Shown here piece by piece: positions 8,438 to 16,349 of a stretch of 64,000 bases of DNA. The position numbers were made by a program, and so were the translations under genes. The number at the start of each line of letters is the position of its first letter. Within the stretch, counting starts at the first letter, position 1. The stretch covers positions 62,001 through 126,000 of the forward strand of contig JBGAKC010000007.1 in NCBI GenBank assembly GCA_044224605.1, read 5' to 3'. The notes below the pieces were generated by a model. That model saw only the letters and a program-made list of their open reading frames with translations, was not told the origin of the DNA and did no database searches. The DNA comes from UBA7672 sp044224605. Lineage in GTDB: Bacteria; Pseudomonadota; Alphaproteobacteria; Caulobacterales; Hyphomonadaceae.

Positions 8438-9184
8438 ATGAACGAAGGTGACCCTTCTGCAAGGCGGCTGGATGTCGAGCTGGTCAGGCGTGGCTTGATG
8501 GCGTCGCGTGCGCAGGCGCGGGCGGCGATCGAAGCCGGCAAGGTAATGGTCGCCGGCGCGGTTGCGTCCAAGCCGGGAATGCTGGTCACGCCAGCCCAGC
8601 AGATCGACGCAGAGCCAGCGCATCCCTGGGTGTCGCGCGGCGGCCTGAAGCTCGACCATGCATTGCATACATTTGGCGTCGATCCGGCTGGGCGCATGTG
8701 TCTCGACGTGGGCTCTTCGACAGGCGGCTTCACCGATGTGCTGCTGGCTCGCGGGGCAAGACATGTTGTCGCAGTCGATGTCGGCAGCGGCCAGCTTCAT
8801 CCGAAACTGCGTGGCGATGCGCGGGTCACGTCGCTTGAGTCGACCGACGCCCGCGATCTCACGGCAGCCATGACCGGCGAGGCGCCAACGCTCATTGTTT
8901 GCGATGCATCCTTTATCAGCCTGGCCAAACTGCTGACCCGTCCGCTGCAGCTGGCTGCTCACGGCGCCGAACTGATCGGTCTGTTCAAGCCGCAGTTCGA
9001 AGTGGGGCCGGCGCATGTCGGGCGCGGCGGGCTCGTTTCGGATGTCGCGGCGACCGATGCAGCAGCAGCCTCCCTCGAGGCCTGGCTGGCAGCCGAGGGC
9101 TGGCCTGTGAAGAAGTGGGCCGACAGTCCAATTCGAGGAGGCGATGGCAACCCTGAGCGTTTGTTTTACGCTCGAAAGAATTGA
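8438..9184 (+). CDS. tlyA: TlyA family rRNA (cytidine-2'-O)-methyltransferase
   Basis: A 248-aa protein. It has an N-terminal S4 RNA-binding domain (residues about 5-60: LDVELVRRGLMASRAQARAA) followed by an FtsJ-like Rossmann methyltransferase fold. The SAM-binding motif I LDVGSSTGGF is at 89-98, and VDVGSGQL and FKPQFE follow. This is the TlyA/hemolysin family, which 2'-O-methylates rRNA cytidines and in mycobacteria controls capreomycin sensitivity; the old name 'hemolysin' is misleading. No strong ribosome-binding site is visible before the ATG. It is a single gene, with convergent terminator-like hairpins behind it. Confidence 0.92.
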   Translation: MNEGDPSARRLDVELVRRGLMASRAQARAAIEAGKVMVAGAVASKPGMLVTPAQQIDAEPAHPWVSRGGLKLDHALHTFGVDPAGRMCLDVGSSTGGFTDVLLARGARHVVAVDVGSGQLHPKLRGDARVTSLESTDARDLTAAMTGEAPTLIVCDASFISLAKLLTRPLQLAAHGAELIGLFKPQFEVGPAHVGRGGLVSDVAATDAAAASLEAWLAAEGWPVKKWADSPIRGGDGNPERLFYARKN

Positions 9185-9297
9185 TTGGTAGCGGGGTCAT
9201 TTCCGTACCTGATTTCGGAATCGGGGGTCAGCCCTGACGGAATCCGCGAACGATTTTCAGTGTCAGGATCGCCTGTTTTTCGGGATTGAGAATCAGA

Positions 9298-9362
9298 CAA
9301 GCCGCGTCGCTTGCGCAACGCGGCTTGCCCTCACAGGCCCTGGGTTGGGGGGACGGGCCTGT
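9298..9362. terminator. Two hairpins between convergent genes
   Basis: A perfect 10-bp stem (CAAGCCGCGT at 9298-9307 with ACGCGGCTTG at 9318-9327, loop of 10) is followed by an 8-bp stem (ACAGGCCC at 9333-9340 with GGGCCTGT at 9355-9362). They lie between tlyA (+) and the glycine-zipper gene (-), where a bidirectional terminator is expected. The T-tracts are weak on both strands, so a rho-independent role is likely but not sure. Confidence 0.55.
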
Positions 9363-9408
9363 CCGATGAAAGCCGCCCAAAGTCTGCACCGGGCGGACTG
9401 TGGACAAC

Positions 9409-10035
9409 TTAATTTCTGACCTGCCAGTCGCCATAATAGGCGTCGCGGCAAGCTTCAACCGGGCGGCGGATTACGGTGCCATCCGGAAGGCGGGTGATCT
9501 GCATTGCAGTTGTGCAGTCCCGCCCCGCGTAATCATCATTCTGAATATAGGACCCGTGGCCACCCTGGTAAAGCGACGAATTACCGTACGGCCCCCGGTC
9601 GTGGTCGTAGTCGTCGTCCCGATAGCCGTAACCCGAATAGCCCGGATCGACCGGATAGGTGTTCGCAGGTGCGCGTGAGTAGCCATAGGGTTGGGATTGC
9701 GGGTAACCGCTATAACCGCCGCCGTACTGGTTGCCATAACCGGGAGCGTAGGTGCCCGCGGGCGGAGGAAGCGCATCGCAACGAACCGAGCTGCCGCCAA
9801 CACCGGCCCCGACGAGACCGCCAAGCACGGCGCCGACAGTCGTTCCATCAGCGCGATGTCCGTTGGTTGCGATGTTGTTGCCGAGAACGCCGCCGATGAT
9901 GCTGCCGACGATCGCGCCGCCAACCTGGCTGGAGTTCTTGGTGTTCGCGCAGTTGCGCTGATAGGTTTGAGCCGATGCGGGAAGCGCGACGGCGAGTGCG
10001 GCGGCCGTGAGAATGAGAGCTGTCTTGATACGCAT
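9409..10035 (-). CDS. Glycine zipper 2TM domain exported protein
   Basis: 208 aa from the ATG at 10035, chosen because it has GGAGG eight bases upstream and opens a signal peptide (MRIKTALILTAAALAVALPASAQ); a longer frame upstream has no such site. A glycine-zipper segment follows (VGGAIVGSIIGGVLGNNIA, then TTVGAVLGGLVGAGVGG), of the Rick_17kDa/SlyB type found in outer-membrane-associated proteins. Then comes a long Tyr/Gly/Pro-rich low-complexity stretch with many YGGGYSGYP-like units, and a C-terminal domain with two Cys (GRDCTTAMQ, VEACRDAYYGDW). It is probably a cell-envelope structural protein. Function is unknown. Confidence 0.8.
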   Translation of the reverse strand: MRIKTALILTAAALAVALPASAQTYQRNCANTKNSSQVGGAIVGSIIGGVLGNNIATNGHRADGTTVGAVLGGLVGAGVGGSSVRCDALPPPAGTYAPGYGNQYGGGYSGYPQSQPYGYSRAPANTYPVDPGYSGYGYRDDDYDHDRGPYGNSSLYQGGHGSYIQNDDYAGRDCTTAMQITRLPDGTVIRRPVEACRDAYYGDWQVRN

Positions 10036-10135
10036 GTGGTCCTCCGACCGAACGTTTTCAGATTGGACGATAGGATGTCCAACCTGAACGGCGGCTGAAG
10101 GAATACTTCGCGGAGATTCAAAGCCTAAAGGCGGA

Positions 10136-11227
10136 TTAACCGCCCGTCTGGCCGCGATGGCGCAGTTTGTGGTCTGCAAGAACGGATGCAACCATCGCTT
10201 CCGCGACCGGGGCGCCGCGAATGCCGACGCACGGATCGTGGCGGCCTTTCGTACGAATGTCGGTGTCGTCGCCCTGTTTCGTCACCGAGCGGCGCGGCGT
10301 AAGAATGGATGAGGTTGGCTTCACCGCCATGCGCGCAACGATCGACTGTCCGCTCGAGATGCCGCCGAGCACGCCGCCATTGTTGTTCGAGAGGAATTCG
10401 ACGCCATTGCCGGCGCGGCGCATTTCATCGGCGTTCTCTTCGCCGCTCAGCGCAGCCGACGCAAAGCCCGCGCCGATCTCGACGCCTTTCACGGCGTTGA
10501 TGCTCATGAGCGCAGCGGCGATATCTGCATCAAGCTTCCCATAGACCGGCGCGCCCCAACCTGCAGGCACGCCCTCGGCGATAACTTCGACGATCGCGCC
10601 GCACGAAGAACCGGCCTTGCGCGTCGCGTCGAGGAACTCTTCCCACTTCGGCGCCATCGCAGCGTCGGGGCACCAGAAGGCGTTTTTCTCGCACTCGTCC
10701 CAGTTCCAGTTGGCGCGATTGATCGCGTGCGGGCCGATCTGCACGACGGCTGCGCGGATCGTGATGGCGGGGCCGAGCACGAGGCGCGCAACCGCGCCTG
10801 CGGCGACGCGCGAGGCCGTCTCGCGCGCGGACGAACGGCCGCCGCCGCGATAGTCGCGCACGCCGTACTTCTGGTCGTAGACATAGTCGGCGTGGCCGGG
10901 GCGATAGCTGTCGCGGATCTCGTTATAGTCCTTCGAGCGCTGGTCGGTGTTCTCGATCATCAGCGAGATTGGCGTGCCGGTGGTCACCGGGCCGCCGGTG
11001 CGATCATCCTCGAACACGCCGGAGAGGATCTTCACCTTGTCCTCTTCCTGGCGCTGCGTGACGAAGCGCGACGTGCCGGGCTTCCGCTTGTCGAGGAATT
11101 GCTGGATGAACTCAGACGTGAGCTTCAGGCCGGGCGGGCAACCGTCGACAACGCAGCCGATGGCGGGCCCGTGGCTTTCGCCCCAGGTCGTCACGCGGAA
11201 CAGGTGGCCATAGGTGTTGTGCGACAT
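10136..11227 (-). CDS. aroC: Chorismate synthase
   Basis: A 363-aa enzyme that converts 5-enolpyruvylshikimate-3-phosphate to chorismate with reduced FMN, the last step of the shikimate pathway. Signatures are the N-terminal HLFRVTTWGESHGPAIG, the RPGHADYVYDQKYG block, GGGRSSARETASRVAAGA, and the C-terminal RHDPCVGIRGAPVAEAMVA. The ATG at 11227 is preferred over an upstream in-frame start because AGGAGG lies just ahead of it. Length is normal. It is divergent from the amino-acid permease with a promoter gap of about 115 bases. Confidence 0.96.
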   Translation of the reverse strand: MSHNTYGHLFRVTTWGESHGPAIGCVVDGCPPGLKLTSEFIQQFLDKRKPGTSRFVTQRQEEDKVKILSGVFEDDRTGGPVTTGTPISLMIENTDQRSKDYNEIRDSYRPGHADYVYDQKYGVRDYRGGGRSSARETASRVAAGAVARLVLGPAITIRAAVVQIGPHAINRANWNWDECEKNAFWCPDAAMAPKWEEFLDATRKAGSSCGAIVEVIAEGVPAGWGAPVYGKLDADIAAALMSINAVKGVEIGAGFASAALSGEENADEMRRAGNGVEFLSNNNGGVLGGISSGQSIVARMAVKPTSSILTPRRSVTKQGDDTDIRTKGRHDPCVGIRGAPVAEAMVASVLADHKLRHRGQTGG

Positions 11228-11342
11228 GGGCCTCCTAAAGCGCAATTCCCGCCGTTTGAACAGTCTTGGCAGCCCGCCACAAGAATGTAGTTGGCGCCTT
11301 TAACGATACTGGCGCAGGCTGAGCCGCAGAACGGGGATCAGC

Positions 11343-12668
11343 ATGACGGGTGAGGCGGGGACGGCTGTGGAGCAGCCGAAAGCCAAGGTTATCGGTTTCT
11401 GGCAGTGCTGGGCGTTTACCGCCGGCACGATGATCGGCACCGGCATTTTCATGATGCCGGCCCTGCTTGCCCCTTATGGCGGCCTCAGCTTCGGCGGATG
11501 GCTGCTCACGGCAGGCGGCTCGATCGCGATCGCGCTCGCTATCGGCCGGCTGGCTTCTCGTACGACGCGCTCGGGCGGCATGCAGGTTTTCGTGCAGGAC
11601 ACGTTCGGGAAACTGCCGGGCTTTCTTGTTGGGTGGAGCAACTGGGTCGCTTGCGTGATTTCCACTGCCGCGCTCGCTGTCGGTTTTGTCGGGTACCTCA
11701 ATGCGATCGTGCCCGGCCTCTCGAACGAGCCAGGCTATCAGGCCGCCGTCGCCGTTGTGCTGATCTGGACCGTGACGCTGGTGCTCATTCGCGGTGTGAA
11801 GGAAGCTGGCCTGGTCCAGCTTGTCTTTACCCTCCTCAAGCTGATCCCGCTTGCTCTGGTCATCGTCTGGGGCTTCGTCGCGGGCAAGGCTGAAAACCTT
11901 CCGCCGCTGAATCCGACAGGTGATGAACCCTTCGCCATCCTGTCAGCGACGGCGCTGCTCACCATGTTCGCCTTTCTCGGTCTTGATGTCGGCATCATTT
12001 CCGCCGGCAATGTGAAAGACCCCCAGCGCACCCTGCCGCGCGCTGTCGTGATCGGCGTCAGCACGGTCGCCATCGTCTACATTCTGTCGACCGCGGCGGT
12101 GATGCTGCTGATCCCCGCCGGCAAGCTCGCTGCCTCGACCTCGCCCTTTGCTGACGCCGTGCGCGGCATTGGCGACTGGGCGCCGTCGCTGATTACCGTC
12201 GGCGCGCTTGTCTCCATCGTCGGATCGATGAACGGCAATATCTTCTGTACGGCACAGCAATCGATGGCCGCCGGGCTGGAAGGGGTCGCGCCGAAAGTCC
12301 TCGCGAAGCTCAACAAGGGTGAGGCGCCGTGGGTGTCGCTGGTCTTCAGTTCGATGCTGGCCACTGTCCTGCTGCTCATGAACTATTCGCGCGGCCTCGT
12401 GGGCGCCTTCACCTTCCTCCTGATGATGACCACGATCGCCAGCCTCGTCTGCTACCTGTTGTGCGCGCTGGCTGAGCTCAGCCGCTCATGGCGGAGTGCT
12501 CCGGCATGGGCGGCTGTCGCCGTGATCGCCACAATCTATTCCGCCTTCGCCATTCTTGGCGCAGGGCAGGAGCCGTTGATCTGGGGTCTGGTTCTCGTCG
12601 TCCTTGGCGTCCCAGTCTATTATCTCGGCCGCCAGCGCGCCGTCACGGTTGCGACGGCTCAAGCCTGA
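11343..12668 (+). CDS. APC family amino acid permease (AdiC/CadB-like antiporter group)
   Basis: A 441-aa membrane protein with about 12 transmembrane segments. The N-terminal GTMIGTGIFMMP in TM1 is the unwound substrate-binding motif of APC amino-acid transporters. TM6 carries FLGLDVGIISAGNVKDPQRTLPRA, matching the conserved GxE/D...NPxRxxPRA region of basic amino acid/polyamine antiporters such as AdiC, PotE and CadB. The usual Glu of that motif is Asp here. Substrate is unknown. A GGGGATCAGC ribosome-binding site precedes the ATG. An SDR gene follows after about 60 bases in the same direction. Confidence 0.88.
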   Translation: MTGEAGTAVEQPKAKVIGFWQCWAFTAGTMIGTGIFMMPALLAPYGGLSFGGWLLTAGGSIAIALAIGRLASRTTRSGGMQVFVQDTFGKLPGFLVGWSNWVACVISTAALAVGFVGYLNAIVPGLSNEPGYQAAVAVVLIWTVTLVLIRGVKEAGLVQLVFTLLKLIPLALVIVWGFVAGKAENLPPLNPTGDEPFAILSATALLTMFAFLGLDVGIISAGNVKDPQRTLPRAVVIGVSTVAIVYILSTAAVMLLIPAGKLAASTSPFADAVRGIGDWAPSLITVGALVSIVGSMNGNIFCTAQQSMAAGLEGVAPKVLAKLNKGEAPWVSLVFSSMLATVLLLMNYSRGLVGAFTFLLMMTTIASLVCYLLCALAELSRSWRSAPAWAAVAVIATIYSAFAILGAGQEPLIWGLVLVVLGVPVYYLGRQRAVTVATAQA

Positions 12669-12731
12669 TCCGGCTGGCGCTGGCAAGGGCGTATCGCTAG
12701 GTTCCCCGTCAGACACCGGGAGCCAGACGCC

Positions 12732-13487
12732 ATGACCTACGACTTCAAGGGAAAGACCGCCGTCGTGACCGGCGCGAGCCGCGGGATCGGGGCGGCGATC
12801 GTGCGGACGCTCGCCGCCGATGGCGCAAAGGTCGCGTTGGTGGCGCGGACGGGCGATGCGATCCGCAAGCTGGCGGCGGAAATCGGCAATGGCGCTGTGG
12901 CGATCGAGGCGGACATGTCGTCGCCTGACGGCTGGAAGGGTGCGGCGGAGAGGGCGCTGAAGGCGCTCGGCGATGTCGACATCCTCGTCAACAATGCTGG
13001 CGTCAGCGCCGCGCAGGCGATGGGCAAGGTGACGGCCGAGGGGCTGGACGAGACGCTGAACGTCAACGTGCGCAACCTGATCCTGCTGACCGACGCCCTC
13101 TCAGCCTCGCTGATCAGGCGCAAGGGGACAGTGATCAACATCTCGTCCGTGTCGGCGTTCTCTGGAGCGCTGGGGCAGATCGCGTATTCGACATCGAAGG
13201 GCGCGGTCAACTCGTTCACCCGCAACGCCTCGATCGATTTCGGCCGGGCCGGCGTTCGCGTGAACGCGATTGCCCCGGGCGTGATCGACGATGGCATGTG
13301 GTCGACGGCGTTCTCGAAGGGGCTCGACCGGGAGAAGACGCTGGAGCGCATGGGCCGTCTGGTGCCGCTCGAGAAGCGCTGGGGCTCGGCGCAAAACATC
13401 GCAGATGCGGTGGCATTCCTCGCTTCCGACAAGGCGGCATACATCACGGGGCAGGTTCTGCGCGTTGACGGCGGGATGATCGTCTGA
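12732..13487 (+). CDS. SDR family NAD(P)-dependent oxidoreductase
   Basis: A 251-aa classical short-chain dehydrogenase. The cofactor motif TGASRGIG is at residues 13-20, NNAG at 87-90, the catalytic triad is Ser139 (INISS), Tyr152 and Lys156 (YSTSK), and a C-terminal YITGQVLRVDGG motif matches FabG-like reductases. It reduces or oxidises an unknown carbonyl or alcohol. GGGAG lies upstream of the ATG. The stop and the start of pdxH overlap by one base (TGATG), so the two are translationally coupled. Confidence 0.92.
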   Translation: MTYDFKGKTAVVTGASRGIGAAIVRTLAADGAKVALVARTGDAIRKLAAEIGNGAVAIEADMSSPDGWKGAAERALKALGDVDILVNNAGVSAAQAMGKVTAEGLDETLNVNVRNLILLTDALSASLIRRKGTVINISSVSAFSGALGQIAYSTSKGAVNSFTRNASIDFGRAGVRVNAIAPGVIDDGMWSTAFSKGLDREKTLERMGRLVPLEKRWGSAQNIADAVAFLASDKAAYITGQVLRVDGGMIV

Positions 13488-14158
13488 TGGCTGACAAGGG
13501 TATTCCCACTTCTCCAAGCACGGAGGATTACGCGAAGGCGGCGGCGAATTCGCCGGACGATGGGGCGTGGTTCGCGAAGACCGATCCGTTCGTGCTGTTT
13601 GCAGAATGGCTGGAGGACGCCAAGAAGAAGGAGCCGAACGACGCCAACGCCATGGCGCTGGCGACCGCGGACGAGCATGGCGCGCCGGACGTGCGGATGG
13701 TGCTTCTCAAGGACGTGTCGGCGGAAGGGTTTGTGTTCTACTCGAACAAGGAGAGCCGGAAGGGGCGGCAACTGACCGCGAATGCGCAGGCGGCGCTATG
13801 TTTCCACTGGAAGAGCTTGCGAAGGTCCGTGAGGGTATCCGGTCGGGTTCAGGAGGCGACGGCGAAGGAGGCGGACGCCTATTTCGCGACGCGGGCCAAG
13901 GACAGCCAGATCGGGGCGTGGGCCTCCGAACAGTCCCGACCGATGGAGGGGCGGTTCGAGCTGGAGAAGCGGATCGCGATGTTTGCCGCCCGGTATGGAC
14001 TTGGAAAGACGCCGCGTCCGCCGCACTGGATCGGCTGGCGGATCGTGCCGACACGCATCGAATTCTGGCGCGACAGGCCGTTCCGGCTTCATGACAGGCT
14101 GGAGTTCACGCGGGACAACGCCGCCCAGCCCTGGACGACACGCAGGCTTTACCCCTGA
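13487..14158 (+). CDS. pdxH: Pyridoxamine 5'-phosphate oxidase
   Basis: A 223-aa FMN enzyme making pyridoxal 5'-phosphate from pyridoxamine or pyridoxine phosphate. Recognisable blocks are NAMALATADEHGAPDVRMVLLKD, FYSNKESRKGRQL, FHWKSLRRSVRVSGRV (FMN binding), ATRAKDSQIGAWAS and the C-terminal PHWIGWRIVPTRIEFWRDRPFRLHDR, each characteristic of PdxH. It starts inside the stop codon of the upstream SDR gene. Length is normal. Confidence 0.96.
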   Translation: MADKGIPTSPSTEDYAKAAANSPDDGAWFAKTDPFVLFAEWLEDAKKKEPNDANAMALATADEHGAPDVRMVLLKDVSAEGFVFYSNKESRKGRQLTANAQAALCFHWKSLRRSVRVSGRVQEATAKEADAYFATRAKDSQIGAWASEQSRPMEGRFELEKRIAMFAARYGLGKTPRPPHWIGWRIVPTRIEFWRDRPFRLHDRLEFTRDNAAQPWTTRRLYP

Positions 14159-14248
14159 CTCTGCGGCAATCCCGTTGGCGGGCTTGTAAACGGTGTGGCA
14201 GCATCTTCCGAAATAGGAGTCAGCAAAGCTGGCCTGAGGGAGGATCTA

Positions 14249-15211
14249 ATGGACCTGCTGCAGAGGTTTGCCTTGGCGGTCGTTCTGTCCTGTTGTTCTG
14301 AGACCGCGATTGCACAGCAGACGCCTGCGCCGGCAGCCGCACATTCCGAGCCGTGGTGGAACTCGCCGTGGGGCGAGGCGGACCGGCTGGGCAATGTCAA
14401 CAATTTGAGCGCCGAGGGCGTCAAGCGCGCGGCCGGGCTGATCAAGACCGGCAAGGTCTATGCGCTGGGCATTCCGACCGCACCGGAGTCGGCGGCGTAC
14501 GGCAACCGCGTCTATTCAGTCGAGCGCACGCCGGGACCCAATGCGGACTACACGCCGAACGGTTCGCAGCGTGTGACCTCGTTCGACGAGCGCGTCGTAA
14601 CCTCGATGGGCATCGGCACGCAGATCGACGGCTTCGGACATCTGGGGGTGGATCACCATTACTACAACGGGATCACCGGCAAGGAAGTCGCAACCTCGCG
14701 CGCGCTGCAGACGGCCGATATTCCGCCGATCGTGACGCGGGGCGTGCTGATCGACATGACCAGGCACTATGGCAAGCCGATGCTGGAAGTGGGCGACACC
14801 TACAACCGCGCCGAGATCGAAGCGGCGATGAAGGCGCAGGGCGTCACCATCGGCAAGGGCGATGTGGTGCTGTTCCACACTGGTTGGATGAAGGGGAAGA
14901 TGGCGAGCGACAAAGACCTCTATCGCTCGCGCGAGCCGGGGCTGGGCGAGGACGGCGCGATCTTTCTGGCTGACCTCGGCGTGGTGGCGATCGGGTCGGA
15001 CACGGTGGCGCTCGAGGCGCTGCCGTCGCCGCCGGGTAAGACGTTCATCGTCCACCAGACGCTTCTCGCCAAGAAGGGCGTGCACGTGCTCGAGACAATC
15101 GACACGAACCAGCTGGCGGCTGATGGCGTGAAGGAGTTCCTGTTCGTGTTGGGGATTCCGCGGATGGTGGGGACCGTGCAGATGGTCATCAATCCGGTAG
15201 CGATCTCCTAG
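14249..15211 (+). CDS. Exported cyclase-family (kynurenine formamidase-like) hydrolase
   Basis: A 320-aa protein from the ATG at 14249, which has GAGGGAGG upstream and opens a signal peptide (MDLLQRFALAVVLSCCSETAIAQQ). The mature part belongs to the cyclase family of Mn/Zn amide and ester hydrolases: WGEADRLGNVNNL, GIGTQIDGFGHLG, the TRGVLIDM strand, a KGDVVLFHTGW block and a FIVHQTLLAKKGVHVLE end. The usual metal motif HxGTHxD appears altered to GIGTQID, so two metal ligands differ from kynurenine formamidase, although a His-rich segment follows (GHLGVDHHYYN). The substrate is unknown. It is followed directly by a YjbR-type gene. Confidence 0.82.
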   Translation: MDLLQRFALAVVLSCCSETAIAQQTPAPAAAHSEPWWNSPWGEADRLGNVNNLSAEGVKRAAGLIKTGKVYALGIPTAPESAAYGNRVYSVERTPGPNADYTPNGSQRVTSFDERVVTSMGIGTQIDGFGHLGVDHHYYNGITGKEVATSRALQTADIPPIVTRGVLIDMTRHYGKPMLEVGDTYNRAEIEAAMKAQGVTIGKGDVVLFHTGWMKGKMASDKDLYRSREPGLGEDGAIFLADLGVVAIGSDTVALEALPSPPGKTFIVHQTLLAKKGVHVLETIDTNQLAADGVKEFLFVLGIPRMVGTVQMVINPVAIS

Positions 15212-15568
15212 GTGTCCCTGACGCTTCGCGAGTTCAATTTCTTCTGCAAGTCGATGCCTGGCGCGACGTTTTTCGAGCAGTGGGGCGGGGCGCACGTGTG
15301 GAAGGTGGGCGGCAAGGTATTTGCGATTGCGTGGTTCGGGAAGGGCCATGAGCCGGGGATCACGTTCAAGGTCTCGGATATCGGGTGGGAGGTTTTGCGT
15401 GATGCGGCGGGGTGCCGGCCTGCGCCCTACATGGCCTCACGCGGACTGAAGTGGATCCAGAGTTTCGAGAAGCCGGGGCTGAGCAAGTCCGAGCTGAAGG
15501 GGCATTTGAAGGCCAGCTACCAGATGGTGTTCGAGGCGCTGCCGAAACGGGTGCGGGCGGGGCTATAG
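15212..15568 (+). CDS. MmcQ/YjbR family DNA-binding-like protein
   Basis: A 118-aa small cytoplasmic protein with the CyaY-like YjbR fold pattern: an N-terminal LREFNFFCKSMPGAT, the GGKVFAIAW strand, ITFKVSDI, a PAPYMASRGLKWIQ block and a C-terminal SYQMVFEALPKRVR helix. The start is a GTG directly after the stop of the cyclase gene, so expression depends on the upstream gene. Family members are called DNA-binding on structural grounds, but their role is not established. Confidence 0.85.
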   Translation: MSLTLREFNFFCKSMPGATFFEQWGGAHVWKVGGKVFAIAWFGKGHEPGITFKVSDIGWEVLRDAAGCRPAPYMASRGLKWIQSFEKPGLSKSELKGHLKASYQMVFEALPKRVRAGL

Positions 15569-16279
15569 GCACAAGGGCGCGTTCCCGCGGATGGGCGCGT
15601 TTTGGGATTTTGGAATGTGGCGCGCGGTTAGGGCGCGACTATGAGAGGACAGAGATTGGGGCGGACAGCCCTGCGCTGTCACTCCGGGCGTTCGTCGCTC
15701 GAGCCCTCGCTATCGCTTCGGCGTTCGTCACTCGGTTTGATTCGCCGGATCAAACCGTCCCTGCCGAACCGCTCCTCACTCCACCGGACCAATTCGACCG
15801 CTTCGTGAACCGACGGCTCACGGTGCGACGGGCGCAATCCATCGCTGCGCGAAGGATTGCTGCTCACCATGAGAGTTGTCGGGCTGTCTTGCCGGGCAGC
15901 GAGTGGTTCCCGTTGTCGGGTGTCGTTCTCCGTTCGGGGCAGAGACGCGTCCACCGGTCCCGTGTGCCAATCACCGAGCGGGCGGTTGTGGTTCATCTGG
16001 AAGGTCGAGACGACGTGAAGCACAAGCTCGACGAGCGCGCGCAGCATCGCTGCCAGAGAAAGCTGGCGGGGAAAGGGAGAGCCTACCTCATTTGCGCGTG
16101 TTCGTGCCTGTGTCATGCGGGAGATAATACGTCCGCAATTTCCCCGGCCGGATCTGCGAGGCCAAATCCCACGATCGTTCTGGCCAGCGTGTTGAATTCA
16201 CGGAGGAAGATTTTCGGCCATCCTACGAATTTGCTGTACCTCCATCGCACAGCAACTGGCGGCGGCAGTTCAAAACGAA
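15569..16279. other. Long intergenic region, no gene recognised
   Basis: About 710 bases between the YjbR gene and the pckG terminator. Open frames exist on both strands (15679-16116 on minus; a plus-strand frame overlapping the YjbR gene), but their translations are Arg/Ser-rich with no domain-like pattern, so I do not call them. A 9-bp perfect hairpin (CGGTTTGAT / ATCAAACCG, 15733-15757) sits inside a stretch with repeated CGTTCGTC/GCTCG words. It could be a degraded repeat or a structured RNA; nothing proves either. Confidence 0.4.
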
Positions 16280-16304
16280 CAGGCCCGACGGTGAGCCGGG
16301 CCTG
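16280..16304 (-). terminator. Rho-independent terminator of pckG
   Basis: An 8-bp GC-rich stem CAGGCCCG (16280-16287) with CGGGCCTG (16297-16304). Read on the minus strand it is followed by TTCGTTTTG, a T-rich tail, 46 bases past the pckG stop. Confidence 0.75.
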
Positions 16305-16349
16305 CTGGTGTTCGATTCGCCGTTGAACGGCGATCGCGACGGCGGTCTC

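Noticed and set aside
15679..16116. 145-codon frame on minus in the long spacer
   Set aside because: Ser/Arg/Glu-rich end and no recognisable pattern. It could be a conserved spurious frame, so it is not called without comparison.
15412..16326. 304-codon frame on plus after the YjbR gene
   Set aside because: It overlaps the YjbR gene in another frame, shows no domain-like sequence and runs over the pckG terminator.
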